Assembly: GCA_003222245.1 (NCBI GenBank)
Contig: QHVH01000020.1
Span: 37,311-101,310, forward strand
Length of the DNA stretch: 64,000 bases
Reading direction: 5' to 3'
Origin: Blastocatellia bacterium AA13
GTDB taxonomy: Bacteria; Acidobacteriota; Blastocatellia; UBA7656
This document shows positions 45,982 to 55,607 of this stretch, in pieces (positions within the stretch are counted from its first letter, which is position 1; each line of letters begins with the position of its first letter). The translations under genes were made by a program, and so were the position numbers. A model generated the notes under the pieces. It ran no database searches, was not told the DNA's origin, and saw only the letters and a list, made by a program, of their open reading frames with translations.

Positions 45982-48966
45982 ATGATCGGGGATTGGGTCC
46001 CTGATATGGGTCTACTGGCAAGCAAACTGAAGCTCCTACTTATACTGTCGGCTACGACAGCGCTTGTCGTCGTGGGAGTCCTGAATCTGCGCGATCGGCT
46101 TCGTCAGAAGCCAATTCCATATGACGGCATAAGCTGGGTCGATACGGCCGACGGGGTAAAGGCTCAGTCCGTCAGTGAAGATTCCCCTCTGGTGCTCGCG
46201 CTACGGCCGGGCGATTACGTTCGAGGGTTCCTGTATCACGGTAAATACGAGCTTGTTAAACAGGCCGAGAACGTCTCCCTATATCTGGATCGCGTTAAGG
46301 TCGGCGGCGATGCAAGGTACACCGTGTACCATTCTGATCCAGCGCTGCAGAACATCCTGCGAATCTCAGAGCCTGTATACGATGTCGACTTCAAAGTCAC
46401 GTCCGCGCCCAAACACATCGGCCGAGATCTCTACCTCGCGCTTATCGGGCTCGTCTATTTAATCATCGGTTTATTCGTTCTCTTCAAGCAGAAGCGGGCC
46501 GCGCTCACCTATCACTTTTTTGCATGGTTTCTTGCCTCGTTCGCCGCCTATTTTCTCAATGCTACGACTGAGTTCACGCGGCTGGACAAGACGGTCGACT
46601 TTTTGGACTTTGCGGCGACCGCGATGCTGGCCCCCCTGTTTCTGCATTTCTGCATAAGATTTTCGACAAACAGAAAGTTGTTCCGCGGAATTCGCGGCAT
46701 GTCGCTGTTGCTGTACGCGCCTGCCTTCATCCTGATCGTACTCAAGGCGCTCTGGCACTACCATCCGCGAACGTTCGGCAGAGGCGCGCTTATTGCAGTC
46801 GGAGACGCTCTCGAAATCAGCGAGCTGACTCAGTATTCGCTCTTTTTTGTAGCAGGCGGAGTGCTCTTGCTGCGAAGCTTCATTCGCGCAAAGAGCCCGG
46901 CCCTCAAGCAGCAGCTCAAATGGATTGTGTGGGGGTTGAGTCTCTCCGGGCTGCCCTTTGTGGTGCTCTACTTCATTCCATACGTTTCGAACATGGAAGT
47001 GACTCCGTTGATGGAGTCGCTCGCATACGGTCCGCTGATACTGATTCCACTTTCGTTTGGCTATTCCATCATTCGATTCCGCTTGATGGACGTGGACGTG
47101 ATCGTAAGGCAGAGCTTCGTTCACGTGATGGCGACTATCGCGGTCGGCGCGATCTATATGGCGGTGCTCCTGGGTGTCGGCGATCTGGTGAAATTTATCT
47201 GGGCGACGGCGGATTTGAATTCGTGGACGACGCGCGCGGTCGTAGTCGGCGGCATGCTACTGGTCGCCATGCTCTTTGCCCCGATCAAAAATCGCCTCCA
47301 GTTCTATGCCGATAGGTGGTTCTACGGGGAGCGGTACACGCTGCGAATGGGATTGCAGGATTTTGGAAGGACTCTTTCACAGACTACCGCGCTTCCCCAT
47401 CTCCTCGACTCGCTGGTGCGGCGTCTAGGCGATATGTTGTCGATCAGCAAAATAGTAGTGCTGATCGAAGACCCGAGTGCGCCTTCGGGCTTCCGGATTA
47501 CGCGCGCGGCGGGACTTGAAGGCGATGTATATCTCCCGGAGGGGCTGAGGAGACTGCTCAGAGTTCATTCCATCGGGCGCGGTTACGTAGCCATCGACGA
47601 TCTCGACGTGGATAGCCGCAATAGTTCGTCAGGTGACGACGGTCCGGACGACAACCCCATCGCTGACTCGACCCCCCAATCATCGCGGGAGATCTATTAC
47701 TACTTTCCATGCATCGTCAGGGACAAGATGGTCGCGGTGATCGGTCTGGGCAGGACCGGCTCCGGAGCGCTTCTCAGCAGCGAAGACGTCGATTTGGTAA
47801 GGACCCTTTCGGGGTATGTAGCGGTTGCCATCGACAACAGCCTTCTATACAGATCCGAGATGGAGAAGGCCGATGAGCTTGCGAGGCTGAAGGAGTTTTC
47901 CGAGAACATCATTGAAAGTGTTTCGGTCGGCATACTGGTTGTCGATATGAGCGCCGAAATCACGACCTGGAATACCGCTCTCGAGCAGATATTCGGCATA
48001 TCCAGAGAACAGGCAGTGGGCCGATTGATAGGCGATGTTGTCAGCTTCGATCTGATAGAGACGATACAGAGCGCGATGGGGACAGGCGGATGGGATGCAC
48101 GCGAGGTGCGGCAAATTTACAAGTACAGCGCGTTGACCGACGACGGCCGTCCCAGAGTGTTGAACCTCGTTATCGCGCCGTTCGAGGCCGCCCGCGGAGT
48201 CGTGACCGGAACCCTGATTGTTATCGAAAACGTAACCGAGCGCGCCCAACTCGAACAGCAGCTCCTCGAACGCGAGAAGCTTTCCTCGATCGGCTTGCTG
48301 GCGGCAGGCGTAGCTCACGAAGTCAACACGCCGCTGGCCGGCATCTCTTCCTATGCACAGATGCTCCTGCAACAGGTATCGGATCGCGATCCCAATCATC
48401 TACTGCTTGAAAAGATTCACATGCAGACGGTTCGAGCTTCGGGCATCGTGAATAATCTTCTCAACTTTTCGCGAATGGGCGACGCGCAGTTCCGGGAAGT
48501 GGATATTAACAGGGTCTTGGACGATACGCTCCAACTGCTGGAACCGCAGCTTCGCAGCTCCGACATCCAGATTCGTCGCATAAATGGAGAGGATCTCCCG
48601 TTAGCGTGGGCCAACGCCTCCAAGCTTCAACAGGTATTCATGAATCTGATCCTCAACGCTCGCGACGCTATGCCGGTCGGCGGAACACTGTCGATTCATA
48701 CGGGAGCCTTGGACGGGTCGCTTGTGTTGGACTTCAAGGACAGCGGAATGGGGATCGCTCCTGAGAACATCGCCAGAATCTATGATCCTTTCTTCACCAC
48801 GAAGGAAGTTGGACGAGGCACCGGACTCGGTCTCGCGCTTTCCTATGGAATCATTCAGGAGCATGGCGGCCGAATCTTTGTAGAAAGCAAGCCTGGAGAA
48901 GGCGCGCACTTCACGATTAAACTTCCAACGGCGATGTCCCGGCAGATGCAAGTCGCCAGCGATTAA
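45982..48966 (+). CDS. Large membrane histidine kinase with GAF and PAS domains
   Basis: 994 residues. An N-terminal membrane segment (about 12-30) leads to a periplasmic region of about 110 residues, then about seven hydrophobic segments at 150-430. A GAF-like domain follows at about 465-630, a PAS domain at about 640-755 (ENIIESVSVGILVVDMSAEITTWNTALEQIFGISREQAVGR), the H-box VAHEVNTPLAGISSYAQML with the phosphorylated His near 778, and the ATPase domain with NLILNARDAMPVGG, DSGMGIAPENIARIYDPFFTTKE and GTGLGLALSYGIIQEHGG. No response regulator gene is adjacent. An ATG at 46006 is an alternative start. Confidence 0.9.
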   Translation: MIGDWVPDMGLLASKLKLLLILSATTALVVVGVLNLRDRLRQKPIPYDGISWVDTADGVKAQSVSEDSPLVLALRPGDYVRGFLYHGKYELVKQAENVSLYLDRVKVGGDARYTVYHSDPALQNILRISEPVYDVDFKVTSAPKHIGRDLYLALIGLVYLIIGLFVLFKQKRAALTYHFFAWFLASFAAYFLNATTEFTRLDKTVDFLDFAATAMLAPLFLHFCIRFSTNRKLFRGIRGMSLLLYAPAFILIVLKALWHYHPRTFGRGALIAVGDALEISELTQYSLFFVAGGVLLLRSFIRAKSPALKQQLKWIVWGLSLSGLPFVVLYFIPYVSNMEVTPLMESLAYGPLILIPLSFGYSIIRFRLMDVDVIVRQSFVHVMATIAVGAIYMAVLLGVGDLVKFIWATADLNSWTTRAVVVGGMLLVAMLFAPIKNRLQFYADRWFYGERYTLRMGLQDFGRTLSQTTALPHLLDSLVRRLGDMLSISKIVVLIEDPSAPSGFRITRAAGLEGDVYLPEGLRRLLRVHSIGRGYVAIDDLDVDSRNSSSGDDGPDDNPIADSTPQSSREIYYYFPCIVRDKMVAVIGLGRTGSGALLSSEDVDLVRTLSGYVAVAIDNSLLYRSEMEKADELARLKEFSENIIESVSVGILVVDMSAEITTWNTALEQIFGISREQAVGRLIGDVVSFDLIETIQSAMGTGGWDAREVRQIYKYSALTDDGRPRVLNLVIAPFEAARGVVTGTLIVIENVTERAQLEQQLLEREKLSSIGLLAAGVAHEVNTPLAGISSYAQMLLQQVSDRDPNHLLLEKIHMQTVRASGIVNNLLNFSRMGDAQFREVDINRVLDDTLQLLEPQLRSSDIQIRRINGEDLPLAWANASKLQQVFMNLILNARDAMPVGGTLSIHTGALDGSLVLDFKDSGMGIAPENIARIYDPFFTTKEVGRGTGLGLALSYGIIQEHGGRIFVESKPGEGAHFTIKLPTAMSRQMQVASD

Positions 48967-49069
48967 GACCAAAATCAGTAACATCGCAAGGAAGCCTGCC
49001 TGGACGACACTCGCGGTCCACGCGGCAGCATTTCAGATAATGTACTTATTCTAATATTCGGAGGCGCCA

Positions 49070-50098
49070 ATGAAGGCGGTAGGGATAACCAGTCACGGCG
49101 GATCAGAAGTACTGGAGTTGATCGACTGTCCGCAACCGGAGATCGAATCGAACGAAGTCTTGGTAAGAATCAAAGCTTGTGCCTTGAACCATCTCGATAT
49201 ATGGATACGACGAGGACTGCCCGGCTTGAAACTCAAGATGCCGCACATTCTCGGCGCCGATATAGCCGGAACGGTCGAGGCCGTAGGCTCCCTGGTGCGG
49301 AATACCAAGCCGGGCGATGAAGTGCTTCTTTCGCCGAGCCTCTCCTGCATGCATTGCGAGTACTGCCTATCGGGCCGCGACAATTTGTGCGCTCAATACG
49401 ATATGCTCGGGCTCCGCAGCCCCGGCGGCTATGCCGAGATGGTGAAGTGTCCTTCGGTCAACGTGCTTCCCAAACCGGCGAATCTCACTTTTGAGGAAGC
49501 GGCCTCGGTTCCGCTGGTCTTTCTGACTGCGTGGCACATGCTTGTAGGACGGGTCGATTTGCGTCCGGGCGAAATCGTCTTGGTTCACGCCGCGGGCAGC
49601 GGAGTCGGAATCGCCGCCATTCAGATCGGAAAGCTCCTTGGCGCGCGTGTGATCGCAACCGCGAGTACAAAGGAGAAACTCGATAAGGCCGCGCAGCTCG
49701 GCGCGGACGATCTGATCAACTATTCCGAGCACGATTTTCTCGATGAGATCAAACGCCTGACGAATAAGCGAGGAGTCGATGTCGTATTCGAGCACACCGG
49801 AGAAGCGACCTGGGAAAAGAGCGTGAGATCGCTCGTGCGAGGCGGAAGATTGGTGACTTGCGGAGCTACTTCGGGTCATAACGGCAATCTCGATATCCGG
49901 TATCTTTTCTCAAAACAGATCGCGTTGTTTGGGTCGTACATGGGCGGCAAGCCCGAGTTGTTGGAAGTATTGAAACACTTTGAGAGCGGCAGGCTGAAGC
50001 CGGTAGTCGACAGGGTCTTGCCGTTGGAAGCTGCCGCTGAGGCTCAGAAGGCGCTTGAGAACCGCGCACAATTTGGCAAGGTGGTGCTGACGCCGTAG
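49070..50098 (+). CDS. Zinc-containing medium-chain alcohol dehydrogenase/quinone oxidoreductase
   Basis: 342 residues, full length for the MDR family. The N-terminal GroES-like domain has GADIAGTVEAVG and a structural zinc site CMHCEYCLSGRDNLC (four Cys). The NAD(P)-binding fold has HAAGSGVGIAAIQIGKLLGARVIATASTKEKLD. The ATG is preceded by CGGAGG seven bases upstream. It reduces or oxidises a small alcohol, aldehyde or quinone with NAD(P)H; substrate unknown. It is downstream of the kinase gene with a 103-base gap. Confidence 0.92.
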   Translation: MKAVGITSHGGSEVLELIDCPQPEIESNEVLVRIKACALNHLDIWIRRGLPGLKLKMPHILGADIAGTVEAVGSLVRNTKPGDEVLLSPSLSCMHCEYCLSGRDNLCAQYDMLGLRSPGGYAEMVKCPSVNVLPKPANLTFEEAASVPLVFLTAWHMLVGRVDLRPGEIVLVHAAGSGVGIAAIQIGKLLGARVIATASTKEKLDKAAQLGADDLINYSEHDFLDEIKRLTNKRGVDVVFEHTGEATWEKSVRSLVRGGRLVTCGATSGHNGNLDIRYLFSKQIALFGSYMGGKPELLEVLKHFESGRLKPVVDRVLPLEAAAEAQKALENRAQFGKVVLTP

Positions 50099-50254
50099 CT
50101 TTTCCGATTAGTCTACGAGGCGTGTTCCGAGCGCAGCAAAACGACTCGAATTCTTTCCGCGACAATCCCAGGATACGGCCGTGGCCAGAGTCGCCTGGAC
50201 GACCAAGTCACGGGAATAAACAACACGCCTCAGGAAAGAGATAGGGATAGAAGT

Positions 50255-51478
50255 TCAATTGAAGGTTTCCCGGACTCTTGCGAGCCCGGAGATCAAAGAA
50301 TCGATTTCGTTTTTTGTGTTATAAAACGCGATCGAGGCGCGCGTGACGGCCGTCAATCCGAAGCGACGCATCAACGGCTCCGCGCAGCAATGACCCGTTC
50401 GAACCGCGATACCTTCCAAATCCAATATGGTTCCTACATCGTGGGGATGAACATTCTCGACTACAAAAGATATTACCGCGGCCTTTTTCGCGGCCGTGCC
50501 GACCACTCGGACCCCCCGCACTTCCGACAATGAGCTCATAGCATAAGAGAGCAGCTCCTGCTCGTAGGCGGTCGCGGCCTCCGATCCAATCAATTTCAAG
50601 TAGTCTATCGCCGCGCCCAATCCGATAACTCCGGCGATGTTCGGTGTTCCAGCTTCGAATTTATACGGAGGCGCGTTATAGATCGTCTTTTCGAAGCTCA
50701 CGGAGCTGATCATATCGCCGCCGCCCTGATAAGGGATCATTGATTCGAAGAGGTGCGACTTGCCATACAGCACTCCGATTCCGGTCGGGCCATATAGCTT
50801 GTGTCCCGAAAACGCGTAGAAATCACAATCAAGATCGCTCACGTCAATCTCGAGGAGGTGCGGCGCCGATTGAGCTCCGTCCACCAGAACCGCAACATTG
50901 CGACGATGCGCCATCTCGACGATCTCTTTGATTGGATTAACCGTGCCAAGGACATGTGATACGTGCGGTACTGAGACAAATCTCGTGCGGTCGCTCAAGA
51001 GCTTGTCGAAATCATCCAGGTTTATTTCTCCCTGGTCGTTTATAGGAATCACGCGAAGGGCGGCGCCTCTTTCTTCGCTGATCATTTGCCACGGCACGAT
51101 GTTGGAATGATGTTCCATGGCGGAGACCAGTATCTCATCGCCGGATTGAATGAGCCTGCGACAATAGCTCTGGGCAACGAGATTGATGGCCTCCGTAGTT
51201 CCGCGAACGAATACTATCTCCCTGGGATCGCGAGCGTGAAGAAATCGCTGAACCTTTACGCGGGCTTCTTCATAGGAGCGGGTCGCCCGCTCGCTCAGGT
51301 CATGAACTCCGCGATGTACGTTGGAATTATCGGCCGAATAATAATTACTGATGGCCGCGATTACCGAGGCAGGCCTTTGCGTTGTTGCGGCATTGTCGAG
51401 ATAGACGAGCGGCCGGTCGTGAACTCGTTGACGCAAGATCGGGAAGTCTTCCCTGATGCGGCTTACATCGAAAGGCAT
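50255..51478 (-). CDS. sufS: Cysteine desulfurase, SufS type
   Basis: 407 residues, full length. PLP-dependent enzyme that removes sulfur from cysteine as an enzyme persulfide. Signatures are DNAATTQRP, NVHRGVHDLSERAT, SAMEHHSNIVPWQ, DGAQSAPH, the PLP-binding lysine in FSGHKLYGPTGIGVLYG, the beta-hook FEAGTPNIAGVIGLGAA, and the catalytic Cys in VRTGHCCAEPLM. Two bases after the sufU stop, so the pair is coupled. It is the last gene of the cox maturation set and may supply sulfur for the Mo cofactor as well as Fe-S clusters. Confidence 0.94.
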   Translation of the reverse strand: MPFDVSRIREDFPILRQRVHDRPLVYLDNAATTQRPASVIAAISNYYSADNSNVHRGVHDLSERATRSYEEARVKVQRFLHARDPREIVFVRGTTEAINLVAQSYCRRLIQSGDEILVSAMEHHSNIVPWQMISEERGAALRVIPINDQGEINLDDFDKLLSDRTRFVSVPHVSHVLGTVNPIKEIVEMAHRRNVAVLVDGAQSAPHLLEIDVSDLDCDFYAFSGHKLYGPTGIGVLYGKSHLFESMIPYQGGGDMISSVSFEKTIYNAPPYKFEAGTPNIAGVIGLGAAIDYLKLIGSEAATAYEQELLSYAMSSLSEVRGVRVVGTAAKKAAVISFVVENVHPHDVGTILDLEGIAVRTGHCCAEPLMRRFGLTAVTRASIAFYNTKNEIDSLISGLARVRETFN

Positions 51479-51480
51479 CT

Positions 51481-51864
51481 CTATTTACGTCCTGAATGCC
51501 GCGGTCGATACCGCTCAAACCCCGCGCGAAGGGCCTCGAGCGGAAGCAAAGCGCACTTTTTCCGCGCAGGCGGTATGTCGCTCCTCAATGCCGAAACAAG
51601 ATCGTCGTTCGAAACGTCGTCGCCTATTCTCAAGCCAACAATCATCTCGGTGAGCATCGATGCGGCGGCTATGCTGATCGCGCAGCCATCGCCTTGAAAT
51701 CGAGCGGCGCTGATCACGTCGCCGCTCAATTCAACTTCAATCCTGATCCGATCGCCGCATAGCGGGTTGAACTCTTCATAAGAAATGGCCGGCGCCGACA
51801 GGCTGCCTTGGTTGCGAGGCTTCCGAAAGTGGTCGAGCAATATGTCGCTGTATAGTCGCGGCAT
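51481..51864 (-). CDS. sufU: SufU/NifU-like iron-sulfur scaffold or sulfur acceptor
   Basis: 127 residues, slightly shorter than typical SufU. Three conserved cysteines are seen in NPLCGDR, GDGCAISIAAAS and KKCALLPLEALR, as in zinc-dependent SufU. It takes persulfide sulfur from SufS, encoded two bases downstream. It starts 27 bases after the XdhC-type gene and so appears to be in the cox maturation operon. Confidence 0.9.
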   Translation of the reverse strand: MPRLYSDILLDHFRKPRNQGSLSAPAISYEEFNPLCGDRIRIEVELSGDVISAARFQGDGCAISIAAASMLTEMIVGLRIGDDVSNDDLVSALRSDIPPARKKCALLPLEALRAGFERYRPRHSGRK

Positions 51865-51890
51865 TATATCTACCGGCGCTCTTCAATGTC

Positions 51891-52970
51891 TCACCGCCGC
51901 TCCCTCAATGGAGTACCCGGACGGCTCGCTTTGACGGCTACGGCTTCAGCCAGGATGCTCAAGGCGATATCGGCGGCATTTTCCGCGCCTATATCCAAAC
52001 CACTGGGAACTCGCACGCGGGCCAACGCTTCGGGCGGGACATCGCTCTCCTCGAGAAATTTCAAGATAGCCTGGCCTCTTCGCTTGCTGCTCAACATTCC
52101 GATGTATGAGGCATCCGTATTCAGTATGATCTTCAGTACCGGAATATCGTACTTGTAGTCATGCGCCGCAAGGACTACATAAGTGGACGACGTGTAACGC
52201 AGGGATCGCGCAATCTCCGACGGAATTCCTACAAGAAGCTCATCCGCGGTCGGAAACCGATCCCTGGAGGCAAAACGTGGACGGCTATCCACTACAATCG
52301 TTTTGAGACCCAGAACCTTCGCGAGGCTGACGAGGGGCATAGCGACATGCGTTGCGCCGAATACGATTAGAGTGGGCGGCGGCCCGTGAACCTCGAAGAA
52401 TACCTCGCGTGAAGATCCTGCTGAGTCAAGCGCGACGGTGCGAGAAACGCTTCTCTGTATCAGATCGAGCGCGACCGCGCGCGCCTGCTGATCGAGCTCG
52501 GAATTGCCGAGCGAGCCCGACATTCGCCCGTCTTGATACAGAACCGCCTTGCCCGCCGCGCCGTTAAGCAGCGTGGCCAGCACCGCGCACTTTCCGTTTT
52601 CAACTTCGCCGCGAATGATTTGGTAGACCTGCCGTAACCTGTCTTCGGAATTCGACAGATCCACAGGTTCGATCAGCACATCTATCGTTCCCGCGCAGGT
52701 GAATCCGCCTTCCCATGCATCTTCTTCGCCGAGGTTCATCGACAGCAGTTGAGGCTCAAATCGGGCGAGCGCCTGCTCGGACGCTTCGATGATACGGGCG
52801 TCAACACAGCCCCCAATCGTTACCGAGCCCCACAGGTGGCCTGCCTCGCCGACCCACATCTTCGCGCCTTCCCTCTTTGGGCTGGTTCCGCGAGTCGCAA
52901 CAAGAGTGACCATCGCGATCCGCCGCTCGATCGCCGCGAGCTTATCAAGCTGATCAGAGACGTTGTCCAT
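51891..52970 (-). CDS. coxF: XdhC/CoxF-family molybdoenzyme maturation protein
   Basis: 359 residues. XdhC proteins bind the molybdenum cofactor, promote its sulfuration and hand it to the apoenzyme. The N-terminal domain has ATRGTSPKREGAKMWVGEAGHLWGSVTIGGCVDARIIEASEQAL; the C-terminal Rossmann part has LIVFGATHVAMPLVSLAKVLGLKTIVVDSRPRFASRDRFP and DASYIGMLSSKRRGQAILKFLEE, then VPSGLDIGAENAADIALSILAE. It is 5 bases after coxE. The symbol is by position after coxE and could as well be coxI. Confidence 0.88.
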   Translation of the reverse strand: MDNVSDQLDKLAAIERRIAMVTLVATRGTSPKREGAKMWVGEAGHLWGSVTIGGCVDARIIEASEQALARFEPQLLSMNLGEEDAWEGGFTCAGTIDVLIEPVDLSNSEDRLRQVYQIIRGEVENGKCAVLATLLNGAAGKAVLYQDGRMSGSLGNSELDQQARAVALDLIQRSVSRTVALDSAGSSREVFFEVHGPPPTLIVFGATHVAMPLVSLAKVLGLKTIVVDSRPRFASRDRFPTADELLVGIPSEIARSLRYTSSTYVVLAAHDYKYDIPVLKIILNTDASYIGMLSSKRRGQAILKFLEESDVPPEALARVRVPSGLDIGAENAADIALSILAEAVAVKASRPGTPLRERR

Positions 52971-52975
52971 TTACT

Positions 52976-54127
52976 TCAAAGGACGAGATGGCATTCCAAC
53001 GCTCTCAAACTCTGCAGGTTATGCAAAGGCGCAAACATATCTATGTGCGGCAATGCCGCCTGCATTCCGCGAGTCAACGGCTGGTACTCGGGATTCGCGA
53101 GCAGCGGATTCAGCCATATAAGCTTTCCCGCGCGCCTCTTTAAGCCGGAGAGCGATTCGGCGAGTTCTTCAGGCTCTCCGGTGTCCCACCCATCGCTCAA
53201 GATAACTACTATCGTGCGTCTGTCGACCAGCCTCGACCACTTGGAGTTGAAACCGCTGATGCTCGGACCAATAAGAGTGCCGCCGGACCATCCTCGCGTT
53301 TCTCTCAGAGATTCAAGCGCCAGCTCATAGGTTCTATTCTTCAAGCGCCCGGTTATTCGTTCGATCGACGTGCTGAAAACAAAGGTCTCCACTCGCGCGA
53401 GACTATTTTGAATCGCATAGACGAATTGAAGCAGGAGCCTGCTGTATATATCCATCGATCCGGACACGTCGCATAGCACCACGAGTCTGGTTTTCTTATT
53501 CTTGCGCCGTCTGAACGAAAGCTCGATCAACTCTCCACCTGTCTTCATCGCTGCCCGAATTGAGGCGCGCGGATTGACTCTGGAACCGCGCGGAGAAAGC
53601 TTCCATCGGCGGCTCGGCCTCGAATAGAGCCTTCTGACGATGCGCCTCGCGAGACGACCGATCTCTTCAAGGTCTTCGGCTGAAAACAGGCTGAAGTCTT
53701 TCTCATTATCAGCGGCGGTGTTCCCGGCCGCGGGCAGATTGATCTCGTTCGCATCGGTTCTCGACGCTCCCCAATTTTCAAGAAAGAAAGCCAATCCCTT
53801 TCGCTCTTGTTCTTGCGAGGAGCGAGGAGGTCGACGGCTCGTCGAACGGTTTTCGCTGCCGAAGTCGCGTTGCGGCGGTTTCGCGTTATCGAATCGATTC
53901 CAAAAGCGTTCAAACAGATCTTCGAATCGCTCGAATTCCTCCACGCATGACGTCAGAATGCCGCGGAGGCTTAAAAATATCTCCTCGCGGTCGCTCAGAT
54001 CGATAAGGTCTAAGGTCCGGGCCGCGGCTATTGTTTCGGCCGGCGTAGCGCAAAGACCCTCTTCTCTCAACGCGCGACAAAAGAGCACCAACTCAGGAAG
54101 ATTGGACTCGAGCTGCTTTGAATTCAT
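52976..54127 (-). CDS. coxE: VWA-domain protein CoxE
   Basis: 383 residues. The C-terminal half is a von Willebrand A domain with a complete MIDAS-type motif: VLCDVSGSMDIYS (DxSxS), then TLIGPSIS, and VVILSDGWDTGEPEEL. The N-terminal part is charged and helical. CoxE partners the MoxR ATPase CoxD in maturation of the Cu-Mo centre of CO dehydrogenase. It overlaps coxD by four bases (ATGA). Confidence 0.9.
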   Translation of the reverse strand: MNSKQLESNLPELVLFCRALREEGLCATPAETIAAARTLDLIDLSDREEIFLSLRGILTSCVEEFERFEDLFERFWNRFDNAKPPQRDFGSENRSTSRRPPRSSQEQERKGLAFFLENWGASRTDANEINLPAAGNTAADNEKDFSLFSAEDLEEIGRLARRIVRRLYSRPSRRWKLSPRGSRVNPRASIRAAMKTGGELIELSFRRRKNKKTRLVVLCDVSGSMDIYSRLLLQFVYAIQNSLARVETFVFSTSIERITGRLKNRTYELALESLRETRGWSGGTLIGPSISGFNSKWSRLVDRRTIVVILSDGWDTGEPEELAESLSGLKRRAGKLIWLNPLLANPEYQPLTRGMQAALPHIDMFAPLHNLQSLRALECHLVL

Positions 54128-55011
54128 GATCCCGAGCCTGCCATTTCATCGAAGCGACGGGAGATTTCCCTCTCGAACTTTTGCTGATCCGACTCGTCTT
54201 TGAGAAAGCAGCCCATTGTCTCGCGTACAACATCAATGTCGAGATGGCCGGCATTCAGAGCAACAAGAGATGCCGCCCAATCTATAGTCTCCGCGACGCC
54301 CGGTACTTTAGACAGACCCAGCGTCCGCGAATTTTGAATCACGCGGGTCAGTTCGGAAGAAAGGGCCTCGCCGATCGAGGGCACGCGCGCGCGCACAATC
54401 CGAAGCTCTTTTTCGAAAGGGGGGTAGTCGATCCAGAGATAGAGACATCTGCGCCTCAGCGCATCGGACAGCTCGCGTGAGCGATTCGACGTAAGCACTA
54501 CGTGAGGCCGGTGGGTAGCCGCGATAGAACCGATCTCAGGAATCGTAATCTGAAACTCGGAAAGCACCTCCAGCAAGAACGCCTCGAACTCTTCGTCACT
54601 GCGATCCACTTCATCGATCAGGAGCACGGGAGAACGAGTCTGATCCGTGATGGCTTCCAGCAGCGGGCGCTTCAATAGAAATGCTTCGCTGAAAATCGAC
54701 GCTTCTTTTTCTTCAACGCTGACCGGCGCCGACTCCTGCAGCTTGATGTGAAGTATCTGCTTCGAATAGTTCCATTCATAAAGCGCGGTGGTCGCGTCCA
54801 GTCCTTCATAACATTGAAGCCGTATGAGGCGCGTGCTCAGAGCGGCGGCGAGTACCTTGGCTATTTCAGTCTTGCCGACACCCGCCGGGCCTTCGATCAA
54901 GAGCGGCTTGGCCAGCGCCATCGCAAGATACAGCGATGTAGCAACAGCCGCATCGGTTACGTAGGCCTGCTGCTCGAGCAGCTCCCGAATTCTGCGGACC
55001 TCTTCTCTCAC
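54124..55011 (-). CDS. coxD: MoxR-family AAA+ ATPase CoxD
   Basis: 295 residues from a GTG at 55011 that overlaps the upstream stop as GTGA; a longer frame exists but lies inside the neighbouring gene. Walker A is EGPAGVGKTEI, Walker B VLLIDEVDRSDEEFEAFLLEVL, sensor 1 VLTSNRSRELSDALRRRCLYLWIDYP. In the CO dehydrogenase system CoxD is a membrane-associated chaperone that helps build the [CuSMoO2] site. Coupled to coxE downstream. Confidence 0.92.
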   Translation of the reverse strand: MREEVRRIRELLEQQAYVTDAAVATSLYLAMALAKPLLIEGPAGVGKTEIAKVLAAALSTRLIRLQCYEGLDATTALYEWNYSKQILHIKLQESAPVSVEEKEASIFSEAFLLKRPLLEAITDQTRSPVLLIDEVDRSDEEFEAFLLEVLSEFQITIPEIGSIAATHRPHVVLTSNRSRELSDALRRRCLYLWIDYPPFEKELRIVRARVPSIGEALSSELTRVIQNSRTLGLSKVPGVAETIDWAASLVALNAGHLDIDVVRETMGCFLKDESDQQKFEREISRRFDEMAGSGS

Positions 55012-55607
55012 TGCTGCCTCGCCTCGGACAAGCGATTGAAGTCTTCCAACGTATTGATGTCTTCTGGAAAGGGTAAATCGATCTCGACAATTCCGACGAG
55101 ATCGGGATTCGCATCGACCAGCTTCCACGCGGCTTTGTCGCCGTGCAGCTCGATGAGGCTGTCAAACAGCGGCCTCGCGAATACCATCGGGTGGCCCTTT
55201 CGTCCACGATATGAAGCCAGGACGATCTGATCGTTTCGCTCTCTGAAGAACTCGGCGACTTGACTGACTATTTCCGGACTAACTCCGGGCTGATCTCCAA
55301 GAAGAATCATTAAGGCATCCGATTCCGGATTGATCGCCGTTATGCCGGCCCTATAGGACGAGGCGCACCCTTCGGCAAACACCGGATTATCGACTACGGT
55401 CGCTTCTCGGAAATTCACTTGATTTCGGATTTCATCAGAGGCCCGCCCAAGAACTACGACAACCTCGTTGAGAGACCGGCTTTCCAGAGCTTGCGTGACA
55501 ACCCATTCGAGCAGAGTCGTGCCGCGGTACGGTAGAAGCTGCTTAGGCCGTCCGAGCCGAGTCGACGCCCCGGCGCCGAGCACCAATCCGGAAATGAATT
55601 TCCTCAT
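55008..55607 (-). CDS. mocA: MocA-like molybdenum cofactor cytidylyltransferase
   Basis: 199 residues. The NTP-transferase motif GLVLGAGASTRLGRPKQLLPYRGTTLLEWVV is at the start, followed by LLGDQPGVSPEIV and ASYRGRKGHPMVFARPLFD. The enzyme should turn molybdopterin into the cytosine dinucleotide form (MCD) that CO dehydrogenase uses. It overlaps both neighbours by four bases, so its synthesis is coupled to XdhC-YHS upstream and CoxD downstream. Confidence 0.9.
   Translation of the reverse strand: MRKFISGLVLGAGASTRLGRPKQLLPYRGTTLLEWVVTQALESRSLNEVVVVLGRASDEIRNQVNFREATVVDNPVFAEGCASSYRAGITAINPESDALMILLGDQPGVSPEIVSQVAEFFRERNDQIVLASYRGRKGHPMVFARPLFDSLIELHGDKAAWKLVDANPDLVGIVEIDLPFPEDINTLEDFNRLSEARQQ

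Noticed and set aside
50117..50231. Inverted repeat GAGGCGTGTT / AACACGCCTC between convergent genes
   Set aside because: The arms are 95 bases apart with no T-tract; it may be chance and does not form a plausible terminator.
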